From: Diabrotica undecimpunctata
Taxonomy: Eukaryota; Arthropoda; Insecta; Coleoptera; Chrysomelidae
Assembly: GCF_040954645.1 (NCBI RefSeq)
Contig: NC_092808.1
Span: 19,411,383 to 19,475,382 of the forward strand
Length of the DNA: 64,000 nucleotides
Reading direction: 5' to 3'
Below, piece after piece: positions 11,336 to 23,264 of this stretch (its first letter is position 1; every line of letters starts with the position of its first letter). Below the pieces are notes generated by a model. That model did no database searches and was not told the origin of the DNA. It was given only the letters and a program-made list of their open reading frames with translations. The position numbers and the translations under genes are program-made.

Positions 11336-13860
11336 AGCGGAATAAGAACAAATGCAAACGTACTTGACGAACTAATAAACTGACATGAAAGGGAAAAGGG
11401 ATGTCGTAGCACTTCAGGAAACAAAACTTACACGCAACATAAGGAATAATTCATACTCTTTAACAGGCTCCATCACTAAACACTATGGAAGCAACGAAAA
11501 TTAAAATCCAGATGGGACAAGGAGAAATAAAGGTCACTTCAGCTTATATAGGCTCAGAGATCCTCTAAACGACGACAACCTGGATGCGTTCCTAAATAAA
11601 GAAGAATCGTCCATAATACTAGGAGACCTAAACGCCAAATTCACTAACTGGAATGTTAGAGCTACGAGCAGAAACGGAAGAATACAAAATAATTATACAG
11701 TATAACAGAGAAGACATCATGGCGATTGGGCTTATCGAATCAACTCATTTTCCATGAGGAGACGCTCTACCAACTTATCTTGATATAGAAGTAGCTAATA
11801 TCGTAGAACTACAGATAGAAATCTAAACCTTAAACGAGGAATCATGAGATCACAACCACAAACTCCTAGAAATAGGCACATGGGAAGAAAACCACACAAC
11901 AACAAAGAAAAGAAAGAAAACAAAGTGGGCAAATTTTAAAAGATTAGGAATCATAGGTATTGAAAACATCTCAACCATAGACAACCCACAAGAATTAGAA
12001 GAAAAAGTTCTATAGGTCGAAAATATCATAAAAGAAGCTGTAAGAAACAGCACTACTGAAGAAGAGTATACAACACCTACACATGGGAATATGTAGAGAT
12101 ATCAACCAGGAACAAAAACAAATGATAGGGGGAAAGAACAGAGCTAAAAAAAGGGTCAGAAGAATAAGAAATGAGGAACACAAAAATATGGCAAACCGAC
12201 TAAATCGATAAGTCAAACAGGTACTATTAGAACATAGGAGCCAAAAGTGGAACAATCATGTAAAAGAAATATAATAATGGGTCCAAAATATGCAAGCAAT
12301 CTGTAAGCTCCAAAGAATAATACGAAAGGACAGGAAACCCATTCCGCCACTACACGGAAAAAACGGAATCGTCTACTTTTTGGTGTAAAAAGGAAAATCT
12401 GAGGTGATGAGGAGGACTCTAGAGAGAGAAGAAATCGAAGAAACACAACAAGAAATGCCCGAAATTCAAGATGAAATAATCAACCCCACAGCATCTAGGA
12501 AAATAAGTGAGTTTATTAGGAAAAGCTCACCAAAAAAAGCACCTGGTCCAGATGAAATAACAAACAACGCTCTGACAGGGCTCCAGCCCTAGCAATTGTA
12601 TATTTAACAAATATAAAAAATGCAATATTAAGATACTGGCTCTTCCCAAATCGATGAAACAAAGCCCACGTAATCATGATACTAAAGCCTGGAAAAAATA
12701 ACATATTTCCGCAAAACTATAGGCATATTATCTTATTTCAAGCAGTCAAGATAACAAAGGGATTCATCCAATCCAGACTTTAAACAGAGATACATTTGGC
12801 TATCACCGAAACACAATTCGGCTTGAGGGCTCAATACTCCAGCGAAGTACAAGTACTCAGACCAAGAGAGTACATAATAGATGGGTTTAATGACAATCAA
12901 TACACAGGAGCAGTCTTCTTGGCAGTAAACAAAGCCTTCCACAGAGTGTGACATAAGATATTAACATTCAAAATGATAGAATATGGGCACAAAGTGGGGC
13001 CATGACGAGACTTATCACCTCGTACTTAGGCGACCAGCGGTTTAGAGTCCAGATAGTTTAGATAGTTTAGAGTCCAGAAGTCCTGTCAGAACAAGGACCC
13101 CGGAAGCTGAATTACCGCAGGGGGCGGTTTTATTACCCCTTTTGTATAGTATATACACAACAAACGTTTCAAGAATACCCGGAACACTACTCAGCCTTTA
13201 CACATATTATACTTCAATAGCGGCAAAACGCAGAACCTTGATATAGCTGTAAGGAACCTACAGACGGTTCTGAATACAATAGAATAATGGAGTCTTCAAT
13301 GGAAAATAGCCATAAATCTAGAGAAGATACAGGCAGTTATCTTCAAAAAAGAAGAGATAGCCCAGAAGAACGTTTAATAGTGCAATACAGATCCATCGAA
13401 TGAAAAATTGAAAAAAATTTACGTAGGTGTCATAATGGACTAATGTTTAACGCTAACACCGCACGTGATTGCGACAGTCTAAAAACAGAAATGGCTAGAG
13501 CCACAATCAAAGAACTCATAGCAAAAGAAGAATCAAATTAGCATGAAAACTAAATTAAGACTCATAAACAGCATCGTAATACCCATAATAACAATGCATC
13601 TCTCGCATGGGGATATACATGCAACAAAAAAAGAAGATATAAGCAGCCCACAACAAATGCTTGAGAGAAGTCGCAAAAGTGCTCAGATACGTAGCTGAAC
13701 ACTTTCTCTTCAGAGATTTGAAGCAAGTAAGAGTACTGGAGAAGATAGAAGAAAAAGCTAAAGCCAAACCAGATCCTGAGGGAGATGTTACGGTATGATG
13801 TGTTCCGTAGATGGAAGCACAGAAGATCTAAACAACAATTGTTAAACAAATGTTGTCACT
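11336..13860 (+). pseudogene. Jockey-type LINE, near full-length but ruined
   Basis: In order and in shifting frames it holds endonuclease motifs (VVALQETKL, then SSIILGDLNAKFTNWN at about 11608) and a long linker. RT motifs follow: SPKKAPGPDEI at 12529, AVNKAFHRV at 12922, MTRLITSYLGDQRFRV at 12998, and a decayed YADD region near 13200. C-terminal text runs to about 13855. Stops and indels occur throughout. Length and order suggest one old Jockey-clade element of about 2.5 kb, of the same family as 7919-8253. Confidence 0.75.
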
Positions 13861-13894
13861 CACAAAAAAGGTAGTGAATAAGATTCATGTGAGT

Positions 13895-14265
13895 TAAGAT
13901 GACCATGGAATGCCAGATGTTAGGTGTCTCAGTGAGAGACCGAATCCCAAACGAACAAATACGTTGTAGAACAAAAACAACGGACGCAATCAAAAAAATC
14001 GCGTCGTTAAAGTGGAATTGGGCAGGACACGTCGCCAAATTATCAGAAAACCTAAGGACAAAACGTATTGTCGAGTGGAGACCAAGACAAGAAGCAGTAC
14101 GGAGCAGAGGTCGCCCACCAACCCGATGGACTAACGACCTGAAGCATGTTAGTGGTAACTGGATGCAAGCCACACAATATAGAGACAGATGGAAAAAGCT
14201 GAGAGAGATCTATGTCCAGCAGTAAACGCATCAGGTTGATGATGATGAGGATGATGAGTATGATC
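13895..14265 (+). mobile_element. RTE-like LINE 3' end
   Basis: One uninterrupted frame encodes CQMLGVSVRDRIPNEQIRCR, LKWNWAGHVAKLSENLR and RSRGRPPTRWTNDLKHVSGN, the C-terminal tail typical of endonuclease-reverse transcriptase LINEs. It stops at 14225 and is followed by a (gatgat) microsatellite tail at about 14231-14262. The element is 5'-truncated, as usual for LINE insertions. Confidence 0.8.
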
Positions 14266-14289
14266 GTCACATTGGAGAAAATGTACGTG

Positions 14290-14466
14290 GAGATATAGCA
14301 GTCAACAAAGTGGAACGCTGTTCTAAGTGAAGCAACTCCTGAAATTTGGGCTAATTGTGTAAACCATACAGAAAAATTGATAAAAGATGATTGGGCAAAG
14401 CTTCACATACGAAAAAGAGAAAACACTAAATCTATAACAGCAGACAATTCAGATGACGAAGCCTAG
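14290..14466 (+). pseudogene. C-terminal tail of a DDE_3-type endonuclease
   Basis: The frame EATPEIWANCVNHTEKLIKD followed by an acidic end (DNSDDEA, stop at 14466) matches the tail shape of Tc1/mariner-related DDE_3 endonucleases (WxxCVxHxEK ... DDSDS). The catalytic part is absent. Confidence 0.5.
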
Positions 14467-15149
14467 TCCAATTAAGAAGACAATTGATTTTCATTTTTCA
14501 ACATTATGTATATTGTAAATGTTTTACCTTCCACTTGTTATTCATTTATTGACATTCACAGTAGTGATTCAGCGACTAACAATTTTATTACAATACTTGA
14601 ATTCAAAATATTCTAAACTAAAAATACCATAGTATAATTAAAAACATTTTTCTTTTAACTACCTAATACGAGTACCAGGCCACGAGCAGGTAAAGTATAA
14701 ATACATAATGGTTAAACATTAGGTATTTCTAATCTAATCCTACAAAAATAGTGCGAGTAATAAATCACTGCCAAGTGGTCATTCCTTAGGCGTGCCTGTT
14801 TATAGGCATACAGTGCATTATATAAATTTTTTACGACTAATACCTACACTGTAACCGCAGAACTAAATACTATTACTTTGAATATTACAGGATAAAAGTG
14901 TCAAATTTTTGCAAAATGACTCATAAATACTGTATAAATATTTTAAGAATCAGAAAGACTGGCTATTATACAATCTTTTGGTATACAAATTGTAGGATTA
15001 CAAGATTAAAACCATCAAATGGGAAACTATTATTTGACATTGGTTGATATTATTCTCCTAAAACAGGCCCTTTGGTCATAATAAATCTCAAGGAGGCTGT
15101 GATTTTCAAAACTATTTGCTGTTCTTAATAGCCAATACGGTTACGGTAA
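14467..15149. other. AT-rich spacer, nothing recognised
   Basis: No coding or repeat signal that I can name. It may include the 5' flank of the piggyBac element that follows. Confidence 0.45.
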
Positions 15150-15725
15150 CAACTGGAACAAAGATAATATTATAAACTTTCCCCTTTTTACACCAAAGGA
15201 AAACGAATAATTTGATGAAGAAATTTGAAAACCGGTAAAATATTTTACTCAGTATTTTGATGACAACTTTTTTAAATTAATGGTTGAAATGACAAACTTA
15301 TTACTTACAAGAACGTGGGCGACAACTTTATACTAATGTTGCCGGAATAAAATCTTTTGTTGGGTTCACTTTAATTATGAGTGCTCTTGGTTATCCAAGA
15401 ATTAAACTTTATTGGTCAGGACATTTTAAAGTTGCCATAATTGCAAATAACTTACTCTGAGACAGATATTTTCTTCTTAGAAACAATATTCATATTATTA
15501 ACAATCATGAAATAACAAATGAACTGAAAACAAGCGATAAATTATGGAAAGTTCGACCACTTATCAATAGTTTTCATCAAGCAGTATTAAAGCCTCCTCG
15601 CGAAAGTGATGTTTGCGTTGACGAGCAGATGATACCCTTTACTGGTCAATATGTTCCACGAAAACCAGATCAAACGGCACTGAAAAACTACTTTTTAGCT
15701 GGAAAATCAGTAATCACATTATAAT
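15150..15725 (+). pseudogene. piggyBac transposase, N-terminal half
   Basis: The translation follows piggyBac in order: PVKYFTQYFDDNFFKLMVEM, GIKSFVGFTLIMSALGYPRI, TSDKLWKVRPLINSFHQAV, then VCVDEQMIPFTGQYVPRKPD, which contains the conserved DE.MIPF block, and LKNYFLAGKSV. There are in-frame stops and one frameshift near 15305. The reading continues only beyond 17950, after about 2.2 kb of other elements. The RTE-like LINE between the halves has its own target duplication, but the outer insert boundaries are not resolved. Confidence 0.8.
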
Positions 15726-15814
15726 CCGTTCACAAATTGTTGAGAGCACGAAATGTGCCTCAAAGTCATAAAACGGTCATAAAATTTGTATCATCATAGG
15801 CGTTCCTGAGGTGT

Positions 15815-16073
15815 TTATTCTATGAGGAGTTATGTGGCTAGAAAAAATACGTCATATAAAATACAAGCTGTACGTGAATTGTTATACGAGTCTTTACAAC
15901 ATATTACAGAACAAAACTGGAAAGATGCAGTAAGACATGTAATAGAAGAAGAACAAAAAATGTGGGATCTTGATAACATAATTGATGCGACCGTAGAGAC
16001 ACAACTGCTAATTATTAACCCTCAAGACGACTCGGATTCCGAAGTTGATCCTATTTATTTTGAATTTGAATAG
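15815..16073 (+). pseudogene. C-terminal tail of a second DDE_3-type endonuclease
   Basis: An open frame of 83 codons reads VKSYVARKNTSY-like text (RSYVARKNTSYKIQAVRELL), then WKDAVRHVIEEEQKMWDLD and an acidic tail (DDSDSEVD). This matches the C-terminal part of Tc1/mariner-related DDE_3 endonucleases and the tail at 14290-14466. It lies inside the piggyBac locus, so it arrived as part of an insertion or came with neighbouring sequence. Confidence 0.55.
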
Positions 16074-16130
16074 TTTTCTAATCGTAATTATATAAGGTAA
16101 GTAATAGTAGTTGTAATCGTAAGGTATTAA

Positions 16131-16528
16131 AGGGGAAAGGCGCAAAATGTCGCCTGTCAAAATGTTCAATGTGTTTTAAATGTATCCATTTTTTTTTCAA
16201 ATCCTGAGAAAACTAAAAAGCATTTTTGAAAAATTTAAAGGCAGAATGAAATATTTATTAGAATAAATAAAAATTTTCTTTTGCATGCAATATTTTCAAT
16301 TAAAAATTATACTATATTTTCTCTTTTATTTTACCCCTGTTACATAACATATTAAAATAAACATTGTAGGAGTTTTCAGGGACTTTCTGCCCTCAGTAAT
16401 AATGTAATCTTTCATTCTGCGTTTAAATTTTTCAAAAATATTTATTAGTTTTCTCCGGATTCGAAAATAATGGATACATTTAAAACACATTGAAAATTTT
16501 GCCAGGCGACATTTGGCGCCTTTCCCCT
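16131..16528. mobile_element. MITE with about 130-bp terminal inverted repeats
   Basis: The ends are inverted copies starting AGGGGAAAGGCGC. The arms run at about 16131-16262 and 16400-16528 with only scattered differences, leaving a short AT-rich loop. The flanking bases are taa on both sides (16128-16130 and 16529-16531). A ttaa reading is possible if the right end is moved by one base. TAA fits a Harbinger-type MITE and TTAA would fit piggyBac. No coding sequence is present. Confidence 0.8.
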
Positions 16529-16531
16529 TAA

Positions 16532-16917
16532 TTAAATAAATGTATCTTTTACAAATGGCAAGAAAGTTTTTATTTTTGAATAAAATAAAGAAGTTTTATT
16601 AAAACAAAAATACAATTTACATAAGTACAATTTAAAAAATATATTTATTTAGTTCAAATAAATGTTTCAATCATATACTCTACAACACTGGTCAGTCATC
16701 TGTAACCATTCAAAATGCCTTCGTAATCGGATTATAAGGTTGCCTGCTGTATTGTATTCCTTCAGATACAAGGTGGGTTAGGCGAAAACATCTTAAACCG
16801 TCAGTTTCAGTTTGGTTTTTACTATTATATCGTATTACCTATCCTCTCTATATTTCAGTTCTCTAATTAGGGTTAAACTTGTAGTGAGCTATCGACAAAT
16901 TGTGAACCGATTATAGG
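16532..16917. other. AT-rich spacer inside the piggyBac locus
   Basis: No recognisable coding sequence. It ends at the left copy of the LINE target duplication. It may belong to an older insert that separated the two piggyBac halves. Confidence 0.4.
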
Positions 16918-16931
16918 TACTGAAATGTATC

Positions 16932-17938
16932 TTCTTCTTAGACTGCCGTCTCCCTACGGAGGTTGGCAATCATAATGGCTATTTTTATTTTTGAACTTGC
17001 TGCTCTAAACAAATCAATCGATCTGCATTGATACCAATCAGGTAGATTCTTCAACCATGAGTTCTGCCTTCGGCCAACAGATGTTCTTCCTTGAATCTTT
17101 CCCTGTATGATGAGTCTCAAAATTTCATATTTTGGTCCCCTCATTACGTGACCTAGGTATTCCAGTTTTCTGGTTTGTATAGTGGTGATTAGTTCTGATT
17201 CTTTACCAACCCTCTCCAGTACTTCTTTATTTGTAATTCTATCAGTCCATGATATTTTTAATGCTCTGCGGTATAACCAGAGTTCTAAAGCCTCGATTCT
17301 TCTTAAATTGCATTTTTTTAATGTCCAAGTCTCAGCTCCATATAATACTATTGAAAATATATAATAGCGAATGGTACGTAGTCTGATCTCCAAATTTAGA
17401 TGTTTGCACGTTAGGAGTGGCTTCATTCGTATAAATGCTGATCTGGCAATCTCTATTTGCCTGTTTATTTCTGCAGTATGATCATTGGTTTCATTGATCA
17501 AAGTTCCCAAGTACTGATATTTTTCTACTTGTTCTATCACGTTACCATTGATTGTCAATAGGTGATGTATATTTTGTGGTCTTTTTGTAATTAGCATGTA
17601 CTTCGTTTTTTTAGCGTTTATAGTAATTCCCATCTCAGCACTATTCATACTTAAGCTTTCGATAAGATGTTGTAGATCTTCTATACTCGTTGCTATGATT
17701 ACAGTGTCGTCTGCATATCGTAAATTGTTAATTAATTTTCCGTTAACGGTAACTCCCGCGTTGATATTATTGAACGTGTTTTGGAAAATTTCTTCAGAAT
17801 ATAAGTTAAACAAAAGTGGCGATAAAACACATCCCTGTCTAACTCCTCTACAGATCTTCATTTCTTCTGAGTGTTGCCCATCAATTTGAACTATGGCACT
17901 TTGGTTCCAATATAATGTTTGCACTATATTTATGATTT
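16932..17938 (-). mobile_element. 5'-truncated RTE-like LINE with intact reading frame
   Basis: A continuous 328-codon frame (17924 to 16938) runs from the RT fingers (LYWNQSAIVQIDG) through GVRQGCVLSPLLFNLYSEEI and NNLRYADDTVIIATS with the YADD box. It continues to the C-terminal tail (LEYLGHVMRGPKYEIL, GRRQNSWLKNL, MIANLRRE). The 3' end is an AAGAAGAAGATA-type tail. The sequence tactgaaatgtatc occurs at 16918-16931 and 17939-17952, a 14-bp target duplication. Loss of the 5' part but no stop in the rest points to a young insertion. It interrupts the piggyBac transposase locus. Related copies lie at 39000-39325, 51880-52065 and 54480-56075. Confidence 0.85.
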
Positions 17939-17952
17939 TACTGAAATGTATC

Positions 17953-18690
17953 AGGGAACGACTATCAATTTTCCACCTGTTGATAAAAAATTTGGCGCTT
18001 GTGGTAGAGCTGTTCTGAGACTTTGTCAGACATATTTACCTGGGATAAATATTTATTTTAATCGATATTTCACAAATGTTGCTCTAATAGATTACTTAAG
18101 AGAAAAAGGGATATCAGCAACAGGAACTGTGATAAAAACCCGTTTTCCAAATATAAATTTAAAAGCAGATGGTTATCTAAAGAGATATGGAAGAGGATCT
18201 TTTGATTATTCTGTCCGAAATGATGGTAAGATGGCTATTATTAAGTGGATAATCGACCCGTATTACTGGCATCTTCAACACACAGTGTCAATCCAACTAG
18301 GTTAGTGAGAAGTTATTCAAAAGTCAGTCAAAGTTACGTTGAAGTTACACAACCTAACATTATTAAAGAGTGCAACGACAACATGGGAGGGGTTGATTTA
18401 AACAATAGATTAATATCCATGTATCGGAGTTACCTTAAAAGAAGAAAGTGGCCAGTAAGAGTCATTGAACATTTTTTGGACTCGACTTCAGTGAATGCTT
18501 GGCTTTAATACAAAATGGACTTAAAAAAATATTGCCTAAACAGAACTTCTTACATTTACATGCGTTCAAACTGATAATGGGCGAGTTTTTGATTTTAGAC
18601 AACACATCTGTTGCAGAAGATGATTCTTCATTTGAAGAACCATCACCAGAGGAAAGGTGTGTAGGTAGACCTGGACATGTACACAGGTAG
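17953..18690 (+). pseudogene. piggyBac transposase, C-terminal half
   Basis: It resumes the piggyBac order: GRAVLRLCQTYLPGINIYFN, YLREKGISATGTVIKTRFP, MAIIKWIIDPYYWHL and DNMGGVDLNNRLISMYRSYL. The last holds the late catalytic aspartate of the family (NMGGVD). A C-terminal stretch to 18690 follows. There are frameshifts near 18290 and 18505 and no full cysteine-rich end domain was seen. Together with 15150-15725 this is one dead transposase. Confidence 0.8.
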
Positions 18691-19206
18691 AAGTATGGTT
18701 AGATGTTGCAAATGCAATGTGTTTTTATGAGTATTGAAAATCAGAAACTGTTTTCTGAAATTTCATTCGAAATAAATCTACTTTTTTTTAACATTTAGAC
18801 GCTGTAGAATCTTTTTTGTATTACTTTTTCTACAATAAACATTAAAACATTATTTAGCGAAAAATATTTCTTTTTTATTACCTCTAATACTATGACGAGT
18901 AAAATGAACGCATGTAAATACATATAGTGTTGTATTAACCCAACGGTTACATATGTGTACATATTTTTTTTATATTTAAGAAAAAAAACATGTTAAAAAT
19001 TGTTTCGATAACATATTTAGAAGTCATTCAGATTAGAAATTAATAAAATAACTCTCTGATTAATTTTGCATAACCTCGGGTCTGACGAGGATATAAAAAA
19101 AGATGCGCGAAGCTTCATATCATGCTTTCCGTATTTTTAAATTTAAATAATATTTTTAAAACTGAATAAAGTAACTTTATTATTTATTTATTATTTATAT
19201 TTTAAA
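18691..19206. other. 3' flank of piggyBac, AT-rich
   Basis: No gene or clear terminal repeat was recognised. The piggyBac 3' end probably falls in this stretch. Confidence 0.4.
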
Positions 19207-19350
19207 CAAATTATATTATATTAAAATAATTCAATAAATTGTTTGTTCTTAACGCCATCTGCTAACGTATTATGCGTTACATACGTTGCATACGTTTATA
19301 ACTTCTGACAGACCTGTCAAATTGAAAGGAAATATTAAGTTAATAATAAC
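19207..19350 (+). repeat. dispersed repeat, copy 1
   Basis: This segment matches 61610-61742 in the same orientation, sharing attatattaaaataat, then aacgccatctgctaacgt against aacgccacctgctaacgt, and acctgtcaaatt, over about 140 bases. Family unknown. Confidence 0.7.
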
Positions 19351-19354
19351 ATCG

Positions 19355-19600
19355 CCAAGTACAGAGATCTAGAAATACAAATTAGGAGACAATGGAGAAT
19401 GGAAAGTACCTATTATTCTATCTACTACTGGTGTTATTCCCAAAAACCTCCTAGAGAACATAAAACAGCTGAGTCTAAATGAACATCTATATAAGGCCAT
19501 GCAGAAAGCTGTACTCCTCGCGACGTCCAGATGTGTACGAAAATTTTTGGGAGATACTCCAGCAAACCAAGTCACGTATGGCTCGACAACACGGAAAGAG
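19355..19600 (+). pseudogene. LINE pol C-terminal tail
   Basis: Frame-shifted text includes IQIRRQWRMEST, then VIPKNLLENIKQLSL and LYKAMQKAVLLATSRCVRKF. This is the common 'WKVxxVxxxPxVISTTGxIPKxLxxNL ... QKAVIL ... VRKFLG' tail of insect LINE polyproteins. It is degraded and lacks the RT domain. Confidence 0.6.
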
Positions 19601-19948
19601 TCCCACCAGAGCTCAATCCTTTTGATACCGTAGGGATAAGTGAATTTTAGTTATATCTGGGATGAGTGAATTTTCCCCTTAGAGGGAGTGTGAGCCTTGA
19701 GGAAAATTTCCTACAATTGATGTATTCACAATTTTTTTTAAAATCAATAGTTTTTGGTGTACGTGTGCCACAAAACACATTTCATCATGCATTTTATAAA
19801 AAAACTCATTTCCACACCACCTGGAGTTAGAGTAAGGGACGCTTTTTTATCGTGGGTTCCCTGTACATCTGATGCACACTTTCAAAATTTAGCGCAATCT
19901 CCTTCGCTTTGTGGTCTTGATGGATCAGGTGTTGCGACTTCTTGAAAT

Positions 19949-22000
19949 ATGCTCCATGGTTAACTAATACCATCAGGCAATTAATGTTAGATAGGGATAA
20001 AGCACTTACTGCTTACAAAATTACTAAAAATATAAAGCAATGGAGTAACTACAAAGTATTGCGTAACTTAGTAACAGCCATGACTATAATGGAGAAGAAA
20101 AAAATCATATTTTAAAAACATACATGATCAATCGTCTAAAGATATGTGGAATAATTTAAAATATTTGGTAAATAATTGCAAAACCAAAAATAACTTCAAA
20201 ATTAAAAACGTGTGGAATGCAAATGAGATAAATAAACACTTTATTAAAGTCATACCAGACATGGAAGCAGACATTGATACACAAATATTCTATGAAAATA
20301 ACTTTAAGTATTCCCCTTAGTTTTTCTCTTACCTTTAAACCAGTATCTGAAATTAATATTTTACATATTATTAATAATATTAAAAGTAAAGCTATTGGTG
20401 ATGATGGTATTAACATATTAACGCTGCAACTGTGTATTCCCCTTTCTTCTACCACCGTATATCACACATATCATTAACTTTTGCTTAACAAATTCAATTT
20501 TTCCCACTAAATGGAAACGGGCACATATTATTCCTTTACCGAAGACTAAAATTACAGAAAGCATGAATGAATTAAGACCAGTAAGTGTACTGCCTACATT
20601 ATCTAAAATTTTGGAAAAGGTAATCGATATTCAGTTACAAACGCATTTAAAAAATAACAACATAATCCCTACGATGCAGTCCGGTTTTAGGTCCAGATAT
20701 AAGCTGTCTTTCTGCTTTATTAAATATTACAAAAGATATTTTTAGAGCCTATAACCAAAACACAATATTAATTCTAATTCTTCTAGACTACTCAAAAGCT
20801 TTTGATACAATTAACCATAATTTTTTATTCTATATTTTAAAATATATTGGTCTAGAAGCGAGAGCAGTTGATCTAATGAAATCCTATCTTTCTAATAGAT
20901 GGCAAGCAATAAAACTTAATCAAAATATTTCTTCATTTCTAGATCTTATTAGAGGGATCTATATTAGGTCCAATTTTATTCTCTATATACACATCTAATT
21001 TTCCCTCTGTGTTTTTGTCCTGTTCACAACATTATTATGCAGAGGATACCCAACTCTAAGTCATTTTATCCAAATGAGTGTGATCAAGCGGTAAATGCAA
21101 TAAATCATGACCTTTTTCATCTGCAGATTTTTTCTCAAAATCATTGTTTAAAATTAAATACATCAAAAACTCAGGGTATCATTTTTGGGAGGAATCTCCG
21201 TAGGAAAATATTTTTAGAGAATTATGCCAATCGAATTGTCTTTTCGTTTATCATGTAAGTATTTGCTTACAAAGAGCTTATGTCGTATTTACTGTATCAA
21301 AGCCGTAATTTATTAAGTAGGGCCACAAAGTCCTTATTATATAATGCTCTGGTATTATCAAAATTAAATTATTGTGACGTGCTTTACAATGCATGTCTCA
21401 CAGAATTTGATTCATGGAGAATAAAGAAATTGCAAAATTCTTGTTTGCGTTTGATTTTTGGCATCAGGAAATTTCACAGGATGTCATGTTTTCACCGTAG
21501 TCAAGTGTCTAAATATGAAAAATCGTCGGAACCTTCATTTAAATCATTTAAGAGAGAGTTTTACCATTTCATAATCTTAATCTTAGACACAAGAATACCC
21601 TCACTTTACCTAAACATACAACATGCTTTTTAGACGTTCATTTTCGTATTCAATTTTTTGCAATATTAACAGTTTGTCCTACAATATTAAAAATCTGTCT
21701 AGTGTCAAGTTCAAGAGATTAATTTATGAGCAGTTGTTAGCTGAACAGTAATTTAAAAATTTAAGAATTAAAAAAAATTAATAGTTTATAATTTATAAAT
21801 TTAATATGTAATATTTTTGTTTCATTGTAAAATACGATTTCATTATTTAGATATAGTCTATCTATCCTATCTTCGGGGGGTTAGATGGAAGAGCAGTTGT
21901 GTGCCGCTGTTACACAGTGGCTGATATAATATTTTATTGTAAAGGAAAATGAATTTGTTTGTTAAATAAAGACATTTATTATTATTATTATTATTATTAG
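19949..22000 (+). pseudogene. CR1/Daphne-like LINE, degraded, with 3' tail
   Basis: Ordered RT motifs appear in several frames: NNIKSKAIGDDGIN, ELRPVSVLPTLSKILEKVID, IPTMQSGFRS, LDYSKAFDTINHNF and AVDLMKSYLSNRWQAIKLNQ. C-terminal ALVLSKLNYCDVLYNACLT and NLRHKNTLTLPKHTT follow. The 3' part ends in aataaagacatttattattattatt, a microsatellite tail at about 21970-22000 that marks the LINE end. The YADD box is decayed. Clade is judged from the tail style only. Confidence 0.75.
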
Positions 22001-22260
22001 GTATGCTCTCCATATATATTAAATAATATGGGTGATACAAAACAATCTTGTCTTATAGAAGATGTTGGACCAAATGGTTTGAAAAGGACGTTATTGACCT
22101 TTACTTGTCCGAAACTGTTTTTATATAGGTTTTTAAGAAGAATAATTAGATTTTGAGACCCCATATTTTCTAAAACAAACCATAACCTACTCCACTTTAC
22201 GCATTTACGCAATCGAACCCTTTAGTGTAATCGTCGAGGCATAAATAGGTTTTAACATTT
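22001..22260 (-). pseudogene. LINE RT fragment
   Basis: Minus-strand text TYLCLDDYTKGFDCVNA, LKNLYKNSFGQVKVNN and SIRQDCFVSPILFNIYGEHT are RT blocks of an RTE-like LINE. The fragment abuts the 3' tail of the preceding CR1-like LINE, which was probably inserted into it. Confidence 0.65.
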
Positions 22261-23264
22261 AATTCATATTCTTTTTCTATTATATGTCGCAAATTTGTTA
22301 ACGTGATCATATTTTAACTTCCAAAATATACGACAGTAAGTTAAAACTTCAAAAACTGATTTAAACAAATATTCTAACAATTTGAATTATCTTACAATTT
22401 CCCAATTTTTAATTAAAATATTTAACCAAAATATTATATTTACATGAAATATTTCAGGTATCGGCAACTCTGTACGGCGTATGACAGTGGTCCACACTCG
22501 CGTCTCCGTCCCTTTTGGTGGCGCCCCCCCTGCACCTTGCGCCATGTGGCCAACATAAACAAAGCACATTACGCACGCGGGGGTCGAATCAGCTGTGCCG
22601 TCTGCTGAGGTAAGACGACGCAGTCGCACTCAGTTACGTCTCGCTACGAGATCGCGGTGTCGCCAAGTCCGCGAAAAATCCAATATGATTTGATTTTGGT
22701 TTTCTTGTTAAAACTTTGATTTGATTTTTGCACGAATTTGCCTTTAATGTATTATTTTCACAAGGAAAAGTTATAGATCTCCAATGTAATATATTACAAA
22801 AAAATAGTACAATCATTGAATAATTGTCTATAATTGGTAATACCGAATTGAAATACCTATTTTATGAATGTTTATTAAAATTGCTTTTTTTTACTCATGT
22901 AATAAGGTGATCTATAGTTGTCTAGATTTGTTTTTTTTTATTTTTGGTAGACAGAATACCTAGTAAATGTTAATTATAGGCATTGTTACAAGTTAGAGTA
23001 ATAGGGAACATTCACACTTCTTTTGATAGGTACATAAAGGACGAATTGTTAAGAAAGATATCATTCATGGATTGACAATATGCATGTCGGCCATGAAAGT
23101 AGATGGACTTAGCGAGGGACCATATAACCAGACTGCTCTCAAAGTCACCGAAAGACAAAGAGATGGCGGTAGCGATTTTCCTAGTTGTATTTAACAATGG
23201 CTCCTTCGAGTCGATAAAGGAATTGCTTCGGAAAAAGAGGGGTATCTGCTTTTATATGTCAAAT
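22261..23264. other. spacer with a GC-rich patch at 22440-22680
   Basis: Most is AT-rich. The patch 22440-22680 is strongly GC-rich, with an 80-codon minus-strand frame. I recognise no domain. It could be an unlisted repeat or a relic of a promoter-like sequence. Confidence 0.35.

Noticed and set aside
17919..17952. Start of the 128-codon piggyBac frame, which seems to read HYIYDFTEMYQG as in piggyBac
   Set aside because: The first codons lie inside the minus-strand LINE, whose own RT reading (KIINIVQTLYWNQ) covers them. The target duplication shows that piggyBac sequence resumes at 17939-17952.
22440..22680. tRNA-like or SINE A/B boxes in the GC-rich patch
   Set aside because: Only a loose B-box-like word (gggtcgaatcagc) is present, with no A box at proper spacing and no cloverleaf.
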